Below, in pieces: positions 1 to 10,650 of a stretch of DNA of 64,000 nt. Location of the stretch: the NCBI GenBank assembly GCA_944470555.2, contig OX104129.1, positions 51,431,998 through 51,495,997 of the forward strand, given 5' to 3'. The notes below the pieces were generated by a model. The model searched no databases and had not been told where the DNA came from. It saw only the letters and a program-made list of their open reading frames with translations. The translations under genes were made by a program, and so were the position numbers. How positions within the stretch are numbered: the first letter of the stretch is position 1; every line of letters begins with the position of its first letter. The stretch is from Heterobilharzia americana. Lineage: Eukaryota; Platyhelminthes; Trematoda; Strigeidida; Schistosomatidae.

Positions 1-847
1 GAAGGAAACTCACATTAACTTCACCAACTTAGTAGCTGTTGAATCTCGTAGTAGATTACATTAGCCTGCAAAATTGTGAAGTGGAAGCGACATCTGCCAA
101 TATCTAAATGAATGATAATGAACAGTAAAATCTTCCTAATTCGCTAACCGTGGAAATTTTTCTTTTACTGCTGCATACTGACTATCAAAGTGTAGCTGGT
201 TACTTTAATACATGAAAATTTAATTTTCAGCAATCGTTAGCACATTTTGATACATTAGTTGAACACACAAAATATTGGTGATGTGAGTTCATTGAAAGAG
301 ATTAAAGAAAATCATGGGTCACTCTAAGTAACGTTTAAAGAAAAGGATCAAAGGTGAAAAATGTTACACTAAGCATAATGGTACATGTATCAAAAAGTTT
401 TGTACTTTATATTTCATTAACTAGAATTAATTAAATCACCTACTCTACTTAAGATATTTGAATGGCAATGTAAACAGAAAAATAGGATAATCACAATAAT
501 TTTCAATGATAAAGTATTTCTAAAATGCAACAAGTATTCAGCAAAGAAAAATTTCTTTTCGACGAGTCATTTTCAGTAACTGTACGATTGTACATTATGT
601 AGTAATAACAAACAAAAAAAACAAGTAAATCTCTCATCTGCTATTGGGCTATTATTATGTCATTAAAGCTGTATGTTCTAAGGTGAAAAGGTGAGTCGAT
701 CCTGCAGTTAGTAAGGGACTTCGTATTTATACGCTGTATAAGGAAAATACCCAGTCAACAACGGTGATAACTAGTGGATTATTAGAAAGTAACAACACCA
801 ATTTAATCATTAATTGGAGTAGAGTATGATGAGAATTTTAATGGGAC
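1..847. other. AT-rich sequence, nothing recognised
   Basis: Stop-rich in all frames, with no coding or repeat structure that I can support. It ends at the 4-bp target-site copy of the LTR element. Confidence 0.5.
844..847. repeat. Target-site duplication, left copy (GGAC)
   Basis: GGAC lies immediately before the first base of the 5' LTR and recurs immediately after the 3' LTR at 3665-3668. A 4- or 5-bp duplication is the normal footprint of a Ty3-type integrase, so this marks a real insertion event. Confidence 0.75.
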
Positions 848-1191
848 TGTAGCGTCACACACTTCCCCAAAATCAATAGCCTAGGGTTTGACGACTTTCG
901 ACATTGATGCTGACCTTGATAGTTTAACTGGACTCGCTAAGCTGAAGGCACCCGGTCAAGCATCCTCGCCATTTGGCACGCTGTCGTGTTACGTTGCATT
1001 GCTCGTATTCGACTCTCTAGCCAGTTAGTTGGAACGCATCGGTATTTTGGCATAACCATCCAAATATACTATTCCATCCGACTACGCTATCGTGTTCTTC
1101 CTTGGTCTCGTATTCGTGGGTATATAACAAGTTCGAATAATTAGTGATTGGTCTTTGCGTCTGTCAAGTTCGCACCAGGACAAATCCTAAA
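848..1191 (+). repeat. 5' LTR
   Basis: A 344-bp direct repeat with no length difference from 3321-3664. It begins TGTAGCG and ends CCTAAA rather than the usual CA; the end is set by the GGAC duplication on the 3' side. The visible differences from the 3' LTR are C/T near its base 11 and T/C near its base 57. A TATATAA box lies near its 3' end. Confidence 0.9.
1121..1127 (+). promoter_or_regulatory. TATA box of the 5' LTR
   Basis: TATATAA about 70 bp before the LTR end, where an RNA polymerase II start for the element would be expected. The same box is in the 3' LTR at 3594-3600. Transcription from it is inferred. Confidence 0.5.
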
Positions 1192-1192
1192 T

Positions 1193-1211
1193 TGGTGAGC
1201 CCGACGTGATC
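1193..1211 (+). other. Primer binding site for tRNA-Trp
   Basis: TGGTGAGCCCGACGTGAT follows the LTR after one base. It matches the complement of the 3' end of a eukaryotic tRNA-Trp (TGGTGACCCCGACGTGAT) with one mismatch. A second ATTGGTGAGCC copy occurs at 1254-1264 and may be a duplication. Confidence 0.8.
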
Positions 1212-1334
1212 AATATCCCGTGATCACATATCCCGACCAATAACAAGTATTGAATTGGTGAGCCTGTTCCATTTTATATTTGTTTATTGTTTTCATTTCG
1301 ATAACATTTATATATCCATTTACTACACTTTCTC

Positions 1335-2174
1335 ATGTCCGACCACACTCCCAAGCTTATTCGTATTAAGCCGACTACGAACACGATCCAACTCGTGCCA
1401 TATTGGCCAGACAATGCAGAAACATGGTTTCTGTATGCCGAGGCAGATTTTCGAGAACAGGGTGTCTCAGATCCTCATTCTCGATTTCTTGCTGTCATAC
1501 GGTCACTACCGCGAGAATTAAACAGGTATGTTACAGCAAACATGTTTAATCCTGAAGTAAGTGACCCTTATGCACTTCTAAAGGCCGCACTCTTGAAGAA
1601 AAGCGATCTCACAGATCGCCAACGTCTAGACGAATTGCTTCGTAACATCGAGCTAGGCAGCCACTCAGCTACTGAAGTCCTCGCACGCATGCGAGAAGTA
1701 ATCGGTGCACGAACATTTGACGATGGTTTCTTCCGAGAACTATTTCTCTCGAAACTACCACAACCGGTGCAAACCGTGTTGGTGACACTCCAGTCAGTCC
1801 CACTCGACGACCTGGCAGCCTCAGCAGATAAAATACTGGAGATATCCAGCAGACCCGTCTCCAACGTATATTCTATCTGCGACAAAACAGAGCGCCAGGA
1901 TTCGGAGGTGACCAAGTTGTGCAACTCTGTGAAACGGTTGCTACGATCTCGAAGTCCTAGATCACGTAGCACTTCACAGAAACGCACCTTGGCGCATCGC
2001 AGCAAGTCGCGTGGTAGCCCTAAAACGAAACCCAACAGGGTGGAAAACCCTGAATGGTGCTGGTTTCATAACACTTACGGGGATGAAGCCAGAAAATGTC
2101 GTAAACCATGCCGTTTTAAGAAGGACCCAAACTCGGGAAACGGTCACGCCGGCACGTGCTCACGGCAACCGTAG
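1335..2174 (+). CDS. gag: Gag polyprotein of the LTR element
   Basis: Intact 279-residue structural protein that would form the intracellular particle packaging the element RNA. The ATG at 1335 is about 140 bases after the primer site and is the first long frame. Residues 1-180 form a helical, capsid-like region. A basic Arg/Ser stretch follows, and a zinc-knuckle motif C-x2-H-x9-C-x3-C sits at about residues 242-259, the order of ligands typical of the CsRn1 clade. The stop TAG at 2172 overlaps the protease frame, which opens at 2120. No internal stops or frameshifts are visible, in contrast to the broken pol. Shorter overlapping frames on both strands are shadows of it. Confidence 0.85.
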   Translation: MSDHTPKLIRIKPTTNTIQLVPYWPDNAETWFLYAEADFREQGVSDPHSRFLAVIRSLPRELNRYVTANMFNPEVSDPYALLKAALLKKSDLTDRQRLDELLRNIELGSHSATEVLARMREVIGARTFDDGFFRELFLSKLPQPVQTVLVTLQSVPLDDLAASADKILEISSRPVSNVYSICDKTERQDSEVTKLCNSVKRLLRSRSPRSRSTSQKRTLAHRSKSRGSPKTKPNRVENPEWCWFHNTYGDEARKCRKPCRFKKDPNSGNGHAGTCSRQP

Positions 2175-2735
2175 CCGGCGGAAAAAGCCGTTTGCTCTAC
2201 GTCACCGACATTAAAACGAAAGTCCGCTACCTCGTCGACACCGGCGCAGAAGTTAGCGTTCTTCCAGCAACGACAAAGGAGCGTCATCTTGACCCATCCT
2301 TCAATCTTCAAGCAGCCAACGGCAAGGCAATCGCGACATTCGGGAGACGGTATGCCTACCTCAACTTAGGTTTACGCAAACCTATCCACTGGATTTTCCT
2401 CCTGGCAGACGTCTCTATGCCCATCATTGGCATAGATTTGCTAAACCATTACGATCTACTCGTAGATGCTCGCCGTCGACGACTGATAGATAACAGCACA
2501 AAGTTATCTATTGGCGGCACCACCTATGTAGGTCCGAGTTTAGCCATCGTTAGGACTAAACAATCAGACGACGCGTCCTACCAGGCAGTTCTGGAGAAAT
2601 ATCCAGAGTTACAGCAACCGAAGCACACTCTTCCGTGCATAACCAGCAATGTTATGCATCACGTCACAACCACAGGTCCACCTGTGGCATCCAAAGCGCG
2701 CCGTTTAGCCCCCGATAAGCTCAAACGGCGAAAAA
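2120..2735 (+). CDS. pro: Aspartic protease region of pol
   Basis: Open frame at -1 relative to gag; it has no good start of its own and is probably made as a Gag-Pro fusion by frameshifting. The catalytic DTGA motif is at 2237-2248, in the context [12 protein letters not shown], and the second conserved hydrophobic motif PIIGIDLL is about 70 residues later. This is the normal retroviral-type protease fold and length (about 110-130 residues). After the protease a linker leads towards reverse transcriptase. The frame is then lost near 2731, where a one-base change puts the RT into another frame. It probably still encodes a complete protease. Confidence 0.8.
2135..2180 (+). promoter_or_regulatory. 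Programmed -1 frameshift signal (gag to pro)
   Basis: The heptamer GGGAAAC at 2135-2141 lies in the gag/pro overlap and is in the right register (G_GGA_AAC in the gag frame). Slippage back one base gives exactly the protease frame. After a 5-base spacer, CGCCGGC (2147-2153) can pair perfectly with GCCGGCG (2174-2180) as a 7-bp GC stem over a 20-base loop. Heptamer, spacing and stem all fit the classical -1 frameshift layout. Activity is not tested. Confidence 0.7.
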
Positions 2736-2902
2736 TGAATTCGACCACATGCTCGACCTGGGCATTATCAGACCGTCGAACAATCCTTGGGCATCGCCAT
2801 TGCACATGGTTCCCAAAAAGGATAGCAACGACTGGCGTCCAACCGGTGATTACCGAAGGCTCAACGCCAAAACAACTCCGGACTCCTACCCGATACATCA
2901 AT
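2732..2902 (+). pseudogene. pol: Truncated reverse transcriptase (N-terminal palm only)
   Basis: In the third frame the sequence reads as the start of a Ty3-type RT, with the motifs [32 protein letters not shown] and TTPDSYPI. Homology stops within a few residues of the last. The catalytic YxDD block, RNase H and integrase are absent. A one-base shift separates it from the protease frame. It cannot supply polymerase activity, so the element must depend on relatives for movement. Confidence 0.8.
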
Positions 2903-3320
2903 ACAAACCCTCGTACACTTTGCCTTTTTATATCAATTTTTATTTACCATGTAATGAAATTTTAAAAAAAACGGTAAAGATAAGCGTAAATTTTTATTTT
3001 TCGATATGTTGATATATAAATAATTCCCATTTTTACGAAACGTTTTCGTGGTATTAAAGACTTTTATTTATATTCCAGGTGCAACGAGCACTGGACGGAA
3101 CGTCGAAAGGAACAGATGACCGCGACCGACGTACAATTCCATTTATTGTATTTTATTTATTTAATCGCCACGACACCCTAGAATAAGGTTCAGACAACCA
3201 GGGGCCACCTCACGCAGTGAGCCCATCGGAAGAGTTTTACCAGTGGAGAAACCACTGGGTTTTTACTTCCGGCTGGTATCGTCTTAGGGTCCTCACGAAC
3301 CCACTAGGGGGGGAGTGATC
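2903..3320 (+). other. Replacement segment and 3' internal region of the LTR element
   Basis: From about 2903 to 3078 the base composition drops to very AT-rich, unlike gag and pro. From 3079 it becomes GC-richer again, probably the original pol 3' end or untranslated region. The polypurine tract AGGGGGGGA at 3306-3314 precedes the 3' LTR by six bases. The AT-rich part ends in a pyrimidine-rich run and ATTCCAG, resembling a splice acceptor. Confidence 0.55.
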
Positions 3321-3664
3321 TGTAGCGTCATACACTTCCCCAAAATCAATAGCCTAGGGTTTGACGACTTTCGACATCGATGCTGACCTTGATAGTTTAA
3401 CTGGACTCGCTAAGCTGAAGGCACCCGGTCAAGCATCCTCGCCATTTGGCACGCTGTCGTGTTACGTTGCATTGCTCGTATTCGACTCTCTAGCCAGTTA
3501 GTTGGAACGCATCGGTATTTTGGCATAACCATCCAAATATACTATTCCATCCGACTACGCTATCGTGTTCTTCCTTGGTCTCGTATTCGTGGGTATATAA
3601 CAAGTTCGAATAATTAGTGATTGGTCTTTGCGTCTGTCAAGTTCGCACCAGGACAAATCCTAAA
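3321..3664 (+). repeat. 3' LTR
   Basis: 344-bp direct repeat of 848-1191, at a constant offset of 2473 bases with no indels. It is followed directly by GGAC (3665-3668), the second target-site copy. Confidence 0.9.
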
Positions 3665-3668
3665 GGAC
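3665..3668. repeat. Target-site duplication, right copy (GGAC)
   Basis: Matches 844-847 exactly and fixes the outer end of the 3' LTR. Confidence 0.75.
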
Positions 3669-3756
3669 ATTGAGATTAACATTTAAAGAGGAAGGAATGT
3701 AAAAATAATCAGCGAATAAGTGTAAGTTGAATATTGAAGCAATAAAAGAAGGATAA

Positions 3757-4870
3757 TGACCACGAAAGAATGCCAGAGTGGACATGCCTCTTCCGTACTC
3801 AGAGCTCTGGCTTCAACTACTGGATTGCCAACGCCTCTGCTATATATAACTGGTGAATTCGCAATCCTTTTGAGCCGCCTTGCTAGACCTTGTGTAGGAG
3901 ACTGGGGAAGCGATATGATCGGGGTTGACCGAATGGTCTAAAATGTGACTGTTACTTGACTTGTGTTCTTCACTGGACAGTCAAATAGAATAATGCTTAG
4001 AGAGGCGTTTGCAAAGACTGCACTTTCTGCGGCCTACGCGACCAGCTCCCCAAGAGCAAGTAAATTGATAGATACACATGGATGCAGCCCAAAGCGGCAG
4101 TTTGTCCTTCACACCTATTTCAATCAACTATCGGCTGAGCAAAGTCATTCTAAGTTCTGCAGCCTGGAATGTTTTGTTGAATGCTTTAGAAAGACAATTT
4201 TTCACTACCTTCGCTCTGTCGTTTCCTTTGGATTCAGTATTCATGAATATAATTTTTTTCGGCATAGTAAGAACTTGCTCTTGTCGTTGTTATACTCCAT
4301 GTTTTTTGTGATGAATCTTGAGGGATAGCCGCTCTGAATAAGTACTTTTCGAAGCTATTCCAACTCTTCATCCACTCTGTCGTTTGTGCAGATTCATCTT
4401 GTTCTCCTACAGAGCGAATGAATAATATTCTTTTTTGGCTCAGTGGTACCCAACTGTTAAAATGAGTCTATTGTCCATTCCAAGTTGGCTTCCTATAGAT
4501 TGGCCATTTTTAAGTGGCCATCTTGTCTTCTTTTTACTAAGATATCCAGAAAATAAAATTCTGAGATGTTCTCAACTTCCAATGCAAACTTTGCAATGGT
4601 GTAACTGCCGTGGAATTTAAGAAGAGTGGCATCAAGATCAATTTTCTTGTTACAGAGGATAGAGGTATTATCCATGTATCTTCTAGATAAGTGAAACTCA
4701 TCGAAAATTAGACCTAGTACGATGTGTTCCGAATTATCAATGAAGCCTTCTGCTGCCATACCCTATAGCTACTCCATTCTTTTGTAGATAAAGTTCTTTG
4801 CGGAAATTGAATTGCTCATTAAAATGCGTCGTATGAGGGATTCCTTTAGATAGTGAATTAGGATACTGAC
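3757..4870 (-). pseudogene. Penelope-like element, RT end plus GIY-YIG endonuclease, decayed
   Basis: Reading the minus strand from about 4870 downwards gives, in order and in shifting frames, the marks of a Penelope-like retroelement. First comes an RT block with KNGVAIG (family form DGVAMG), then SRRYMDNT (the RYxDDT catalytic block, first D of the pair kept and the second changed to N), then FLDILVKRRQDG. Next is SGYPSRFITKNM (family NGYPxxFI), followed by a GIY-YIG-like start YQFTCSWGAG..VGRR and an end block AEALAIQ..LKPEL. Several stops (near 4350, 4140, 3815) and frame changes show it is dead. In active members the RT copies the RNA and the GIY-YIG nuclease nicks the target. It lies only about 90 bp beyond the LTR element. 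The 5' part of RT was not found. Confidence 0.75.
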
Positions 4871-7800
4871 TTGTGTTAACGAGTCAGCGCAAATTTAAAC
4901 ACATCATTATATCTTCAGCAGGAGTCGTTTGACATGACCCTGCACAGCACCTGCCGCAAAAGCTCTATTCCCCACAAGAATTCTTGAATATATAAGGCAG
5001 CACCAGCTTCACCTTCCGCTACTTCAGTTTATACCTAACATACCTATTTCAAATGGGTCAGCGAAAAGCAACACAGATACCACTGATCGCCATGTAAATA
5101 GTTTTGCTGGGGAAAAACCCGTTGATAAGGGAAGGGCATCTCAGAAATTTCATGCTTTCCTTTAGTTTCAAAAATTCATATTCAAAAGGATCGTTTGATA
5201 AAGTCAATAACAGTAGACGCGTGAATAATATGAAGCACCGAGTATCTATCGCAGCCTCATCTAGGGAAGCTCAGAAAAATGTGAAATTATGTTTCTCAAC
5301 CGACTGCATGGCCAGACCAAGGAATAATAATTTATCCTTCTGAGTAAAAGTACGCGCTAGTTTACTGGTATGGTTACATAATTACGCTATTGAAGTTTCG
5401 AAGTTGGTGCAGCGTTGGCGATTTGGAGTAACTAACTCAGTGCCAGAAGAAAAAGAACTGCGACAATGTGTTGATGAAATATGAAGCTGGGATGACAAAA
5501 CGATTTGATGCAGCAGTAGGCTCATCAGGAAAATATTCCAATCAAATATGAGAGGGGAAGGAGTCACAAACCATGCATATATATTTACTGTCATAGTCAG
5601 ACCGGTTGTGAATTGGAGTGGATGCTGCAAGACCCTTTCACAGACAATAGTCATACGGAGAATATGTGGGTGACAGTAGACGAAGTTTACCAATGTCTTC
5701 TCTGAAGATAGTCAGAACAAATTTTGTTCGGTTACTCCGCTAGTGTTCAGGGTATAGGGTGTCACCATAGTATGCGTTCCAAAAAGAGATTTAGTTGCGA
5801 TCTAATGCTGGTCCAGGATTGCTGAAGATTATGGCTGCAAGTGCGGAGAAGGCCGTCCCAAAGTGTTGGCAGAAGGTACATGATATCCATTTAATTCAAT
5901 ATAACAATCAGGTAAGCTCTTAACAGCTACTGTTCACAGCTGAAACATGTAAGAAAAAACAAGGTAATAGGAGCAGTGACGGCCGAAACAATGTCAAGAA
6001 GCTAGAAACCGAACACATTTTCCCTGAAGAACTGGATGACATACCTCAAGTAACGAAGCGTCGATACCTTGCCTACAGAATATATAAAACTACGTTTTTG
6101 CCACTCCGCTTCTAACGATACTGCAATTATTTTGGTACTACTAGGGGATACAGGTTCATGCTGACAACCATATTTTACTTTTAAGAAGAACACTGTCAAT
6201 TGTTAGCTGAGATATAAATCAGGCGTGTTGGTAGGGCCAAAGTTGTCACATGTGAAGCTACTAAAACCTCTTAACCCCTTCTGAATGTTCTACTGCTCAA
6301 GCGTATTGCGGCTAGCAAATACTGTGAACTTAAGGGTGATAGAAAAACAAAATGAATTACCGAATGGAAGTGTTATTAAGTTGAGCCTGTAGAACTGTGT
6401 AAAGCATTACTACATGACGTACTGGTTAGCAAAAGTACCAAATGGAAATGAAACCAAACCCGGTCTTTGGCTACTTATCATTTTTAAACAACTGGAACTT
6501 CCAAAAAGCCTGTGCATCCGATTATCTCGGCAAGTGATGGCCGCCTAAAGTCTTCACTGTGGCCTAAGATGTCACTGTTGTTAGAAAAAAGGTCGTGAGT
6601 TGAACTCTTGAACAGTTAGATGGTTTAGCCCTGTCTAATAATGTGAGGTAGGTGGTCTCAGAGTTAGGCAGAGCGCAGTACTGGAAAGTTTGCCCCATGT
6701 GGTGAGAGAACCAGTGTCCATCCAACCAACATTCTTCTTCTATTCTGTGGTTTGTAGTTGTCTAACAACAAGTCATTTCAGCTCCCGTAACACTTGCCGG
6801 AGATAAAGTAAGGTGACCACTGCAAACTGTAAATCTTACTGCATTGAAAAACTTTGTACTGGATCTCACCAGGGTGAATGTTCGGAATTAAGTGTTGGAT
6901 ATGGCCATAAAGTGTTCAAAAGACTGTATATGTGCATATTAAACAATCTAAGAGTCTTCGCTAAGTCTTACTACCAAAGATATTTTCTACATACATACAT
7001 TTAGAGCGCTCAGGATTTGTTAACTCTTTACTGTGTCCAAGAGTCACCACATTAACCACTGAGATGTATTTGGATTGAAATTTAGCGTGAAACGTCGTCG
7101 TGGAACTGTTGCTGCAAATAAGAAAAGAAAGAAGAAGCACGGGCAGATGCGGAAAAGGGAATTACCACCCTATCCAGTCTGAAGAAGAGAGAAGTCCTTG
7201 TTCCTTTAGACCTATTCGAACCTTACGCACATTTTCATGTATATGTAGAGTCAACTGCATAGTTTTTCCATTATAGGGTTTTTAAAGTTTTTTATTCCTG
7301 TAGTGTATCGTAGTGGCTTTGAGAGCGGTATGTATATATATTAAGTTCATTATATGGAGAGGAACCAGTACTTACGCCCTTGTATACGATAGCAAGCCCT
7401 TCAGTATCGAAGGCACTTGGGCTCTGGCTGAATGAAGGTTTGGGCCTACTTACTGTTCTTCCTGATTGTTTTATTTCGGTCACTGGCCCACATTAACAGT
7501 ACTCTGAAGCTACGAAACTTCAGCATAGTTAAAGCGCCTTCTGGTTCAGTTTACACCATCAGGAAATACTTGTATGTCCAATATACGTTTCGTGCCTTAA
7601 ACTATCTTTCCTGTCGCATTTTTCCATTGGGATTACATTTTCTACCGTTTGTTTCTGAAGCCAATCATATACACACTCCAATTTATCCTTGTTTCGAAAT
7701 GCAAATCGAAGTCACCATCATTAGTTAGTGGCGAAGTAGCTGAAGAATAAACACCAAAAATCTGGAAAACTTGAGAGCTCCTAATGAGTTTGAGAATTGC

Positions 7801-8499
7801 CCCCAAGCAAACGCTTCTTTTGTGTTTGCATTATGCATATTAATTCTTTAGATTCACTCGTGTCTAACACTCTTTCCCGCCCCTTTTTGTTCCTCCTTTT
7901 CACCCTTGTATCTCATTATTTTAGTGTACGCTCTGTACTTGAATGCACTTCTTGTTTTCAGTCAAGATTTACAAGCTACTACTGCCTATCAGCTCAAAAA
8001 GAAAAGGAAAGAAGACACAAATACCCCAACTGTATGAATTTCCTCTCCCTAGATGGGGAGTGAATAGAGATCACACACTGAGCTGGCGACACACTTATTG
8101 CTTATCTGAAATACATCCGGAGATACACATCTCAGGATGTTTTGAAAACAGAGATAATGGCCTAATTCGCACGTATTTGAATCCGCAAGGCATTGGATAG
8201 AGGCCATAAGGTGTAAAACAACGACGCGCTTGTATGTTGCTTTGATAGTAGGCTATTGGTGGAGAAACGTATGTGTTCCTTTTTGAGGTCATTTCGAAAA
8301 AACCGATAGTAGCATGAATTCGTGTATATTTTATTCCACCAGAATTGAACGGGTGTTCGACCTCAGTTCCAGCGCAAGTTGTGGTATCTAAAGGGTCTGG
8401 AAGCTGAAAGGCTGAAAACTGGCGTGAGCTGATTTGAACAAGATACTTACAAATTAAAATAGTGGACTATAAACCACGATTACCACATACTTCCCTAAG
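4871..8499. other. Unassigned DNA, no gene supported
   Basis: Contains only short open frames (up to about 100 residues) on both strands without recognisable motifs, splice structure or repeats that I can align. Frames near 5382-5693 (minus) and 7432-8200 (plus) are the longest, and I do not consider them genes. A weak B-box-like stretch around 6595-6620 may be an old SINE. Confidence 0.4.
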
Positions 8500-10650
8500 G
8501 TAACAGGACAGGACCACCTTAAATTGACTCGAATTAACAAAAAATTACAGGTCTTCGCCTTGCAGGTCATGCAACATAACTTGTCGATAGCGTAAATTGG
8601 CTAGACGCCCTTTGTTGAGCAGAAGTAGCGCACTTATGCTGGGTTACTTGACTCTTCCAATGCCTTTTGCTGGGTCTATCGCGACATCCTATAATCGAGA
8701 CATTCGTACGTGGGATAGACACGAATTTGCTAATGTAGGTTGGGGATTACCTTAACGCTCATTTACGGTGAGCTAGACTAAGTTCCTTCTCACCTCAATT
8801 AATTTCCGTTGATGAGTGGGAATCTTTGCTCCATTACTGCTTATTTCTTCGGTAAACGACGTTCGTAAACCCGCACTTTCCGTTGCTTTCACATGCTCAT
8901 AACCTGAAAACCTGGAAAAAATCACGGGGCCAAAGGTTTCTAGGTTCTGCAGGACAACCTTGGCAAAATAGTTGATCGAACTGGTAGAAACATCCCCATC
9001 CTAAGCACACAGAAGTGAAGGGTAATGACTGTAGGCATATACGCCTTGGGGAAAATAGATATCTTTCACTCAAACGTTGAAAACTATCCAGGTGTTTCCC
9101 TAATTGGTGCACTTTGAGCTTCTGTCAATTGCTGCCTTGCAGCCAACAAGGCAGTGAAGTCCTGGTTTCTTAGTTCGAATTCTGTGTAGGTTAACCTCTG
9201 ATATTTTCGGTGTGGTTTGAACTGTATATTCCCCTCGTTTAAGGGAAAACTCAATAGTTACGTTCCCAAACGTGATGTAAGTCAGGTTCATCCTTGAAAT
9301 GGTCCACAAAAGAGCCATGAAGAAAGTGATTGGGCTACGGTAGAAACCTTATTTGGATCACTTAGTTGCCCTAAAGATGCAGCTGGCCAAGTAAAAAGGA
9401 GTCGAATGGCGGAACATTACGGTGTTGCGCATCGCCCATTATCCTCTTAGTCCTATCTGATCTTTCTTGAGCTTTCGGAAGAAACGCCACTTTAAAGGTA
9501 ATCCCATAAGTTTGTAGCTTCAGCTGGCACAAACGATGGTCCCTGATAAATGGTTTACAGTTAGGATATGTAAATCTTGGGACTTCTTTCCTTGAGAAGC
9601 AGACACGATTTCTACTCCCCAGGCTTCCAAAAGGAGGCAGTATTCAGATTTTGAGCTCGGTGGTATGCACAGACCTTACTCTGGAAACCAGGAATCCTCT
9701 TGAAGGCCACATTTGGCAGCCCCACTCGTAGTGAGCTGATCAGTTGTTCGGTTTCAACTGTTCTTCCACGCTTCTCTGAATCTGGTAAGCAAATAATTAT
9801 TCCAGAGAAGAAGAACGTATTGCACCAGGACGTCAGCTGAGCCCCAAGAGGAACTATTCGCTATTTTTAACTCGTGAAGTTCGCAGGTCACATCAATCAA
9901 ACAAGCCACATGCCACCTCTACAGGTCCTTCGGAGCTTTAAGGACTGTTGTATTAGACAGAGAATAAACCAAAAGTTCACTATCTGAGGTGAGCCAACTA
10001 ATTATTCAACTGTCTAGTTTCAGGTTACTCTGAACCACTGGGACAGCTGACCTTGCTTGCCAGTGGAGTGGACTCAGAACACAGTAGATTACTATTTGTG
10101 AACCCTACAACACGAACTTTCAAGTCCGAAGATACAATAACAGGCGTTAAGCCTGAGCTTTATTCTGTGACAAGTGAGCGTGGACATTCTAAAGCAGTCA
10201 CTAGCGAGGTTAATCTTTGGGTTTCCTCATTTAAACCTGTGTGATTTATTGTATCCTGACTTCCTTAACCGGTTACTTTTTGCTAGGACTCCGGTAGCGG
10301 TAACTGCAACCTCTGTCCCGCTGTAGGTGAGTTCAACCCATCTCCTATCGGCCAAGTCCATATTTCATCCCTAGGTCTTTTCAAAGCGTTTGCCACTAGA
10401 AAACTTAAGCCGCACACCCCAATCTTTCAGGTTTACAGAGAAGGATATAGTGTTCACTTTGTGATATTTAAGGCCACAATATTGCATTACAGTAGCAGGA
10501 CTTGAGAAATTTCCGGTCCCCTGCTTCTGTGAAGTGAAAATTTAAATCATGGGAAGTATTTAAGATGAGAATGCTATGGGGGAGAAGTTTTAGGCTTTGT
10601 GTTCGGAAAAGTTTCCCACAACCAATGAAGTCTTCGCAAACTTGATAGAG
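8500..10650. other. Less AT-rich block, possibly an old transposon
   Basis: By eye the base composition is more balanced than in the flanks. Short minus-strand frames (for example 9100-9318) and a plus frame (10053-10244) look more protein-like than elsewhere. No family motif could be recognised, and stops are frequent. An eroded coding element is one explanation. Confidence 0.3.

Larger units (their letters stand above)
848..3664 (+). mobile_element. Ty3-type LTR retrotransposon, CsRn1/Boudicca-like, pol-deleted
   Basis: A complete LTR-to-LTR insertion of 2817 bp. In order it carries: 5' LTR, a primer binding site matching the 3' end of tRNA-Trp, gag, an aspartic protease in the -1 frame, the first part of reverse transcriptase, an AT-rich replacement segment, a polypurine tract and the 3' LTR. 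The tRNA-Trp primer and the C-x2-H-x9-C-x3-C Gag motif are known hallmarks of the CsRn1 clade, which includes schistosome Boudicca. The rest of RT, RNase H and integrase are missing, so it is non-autonomous. Only about two base differences are visible between the LTRs, so the insertion is recent. Clade assignment is firm on these features; the family name is inference. Confidence 0.88.

Noticed and set aside
1568..2035. 155-codon minus-strand frame
   Set aside because: Antisense shadow of gag.
3963..4328. 121-codon plus-strand frame
   Set aside because: It is the complement of the Penelope-like element, whose motifs are all on the minus strand.
5382..5693. 103-codon minus-strand frame
   Set aside because: Checked as a possible 5' part of the Penelope-like element; no RT motifs were found.
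7432..8200. Three overlapping plus-strand frames of 85-98 codons
   Set aside because: No motifs, Phe/Leu/Ser-rich as expected from AT-rich DNA, and no splice context.
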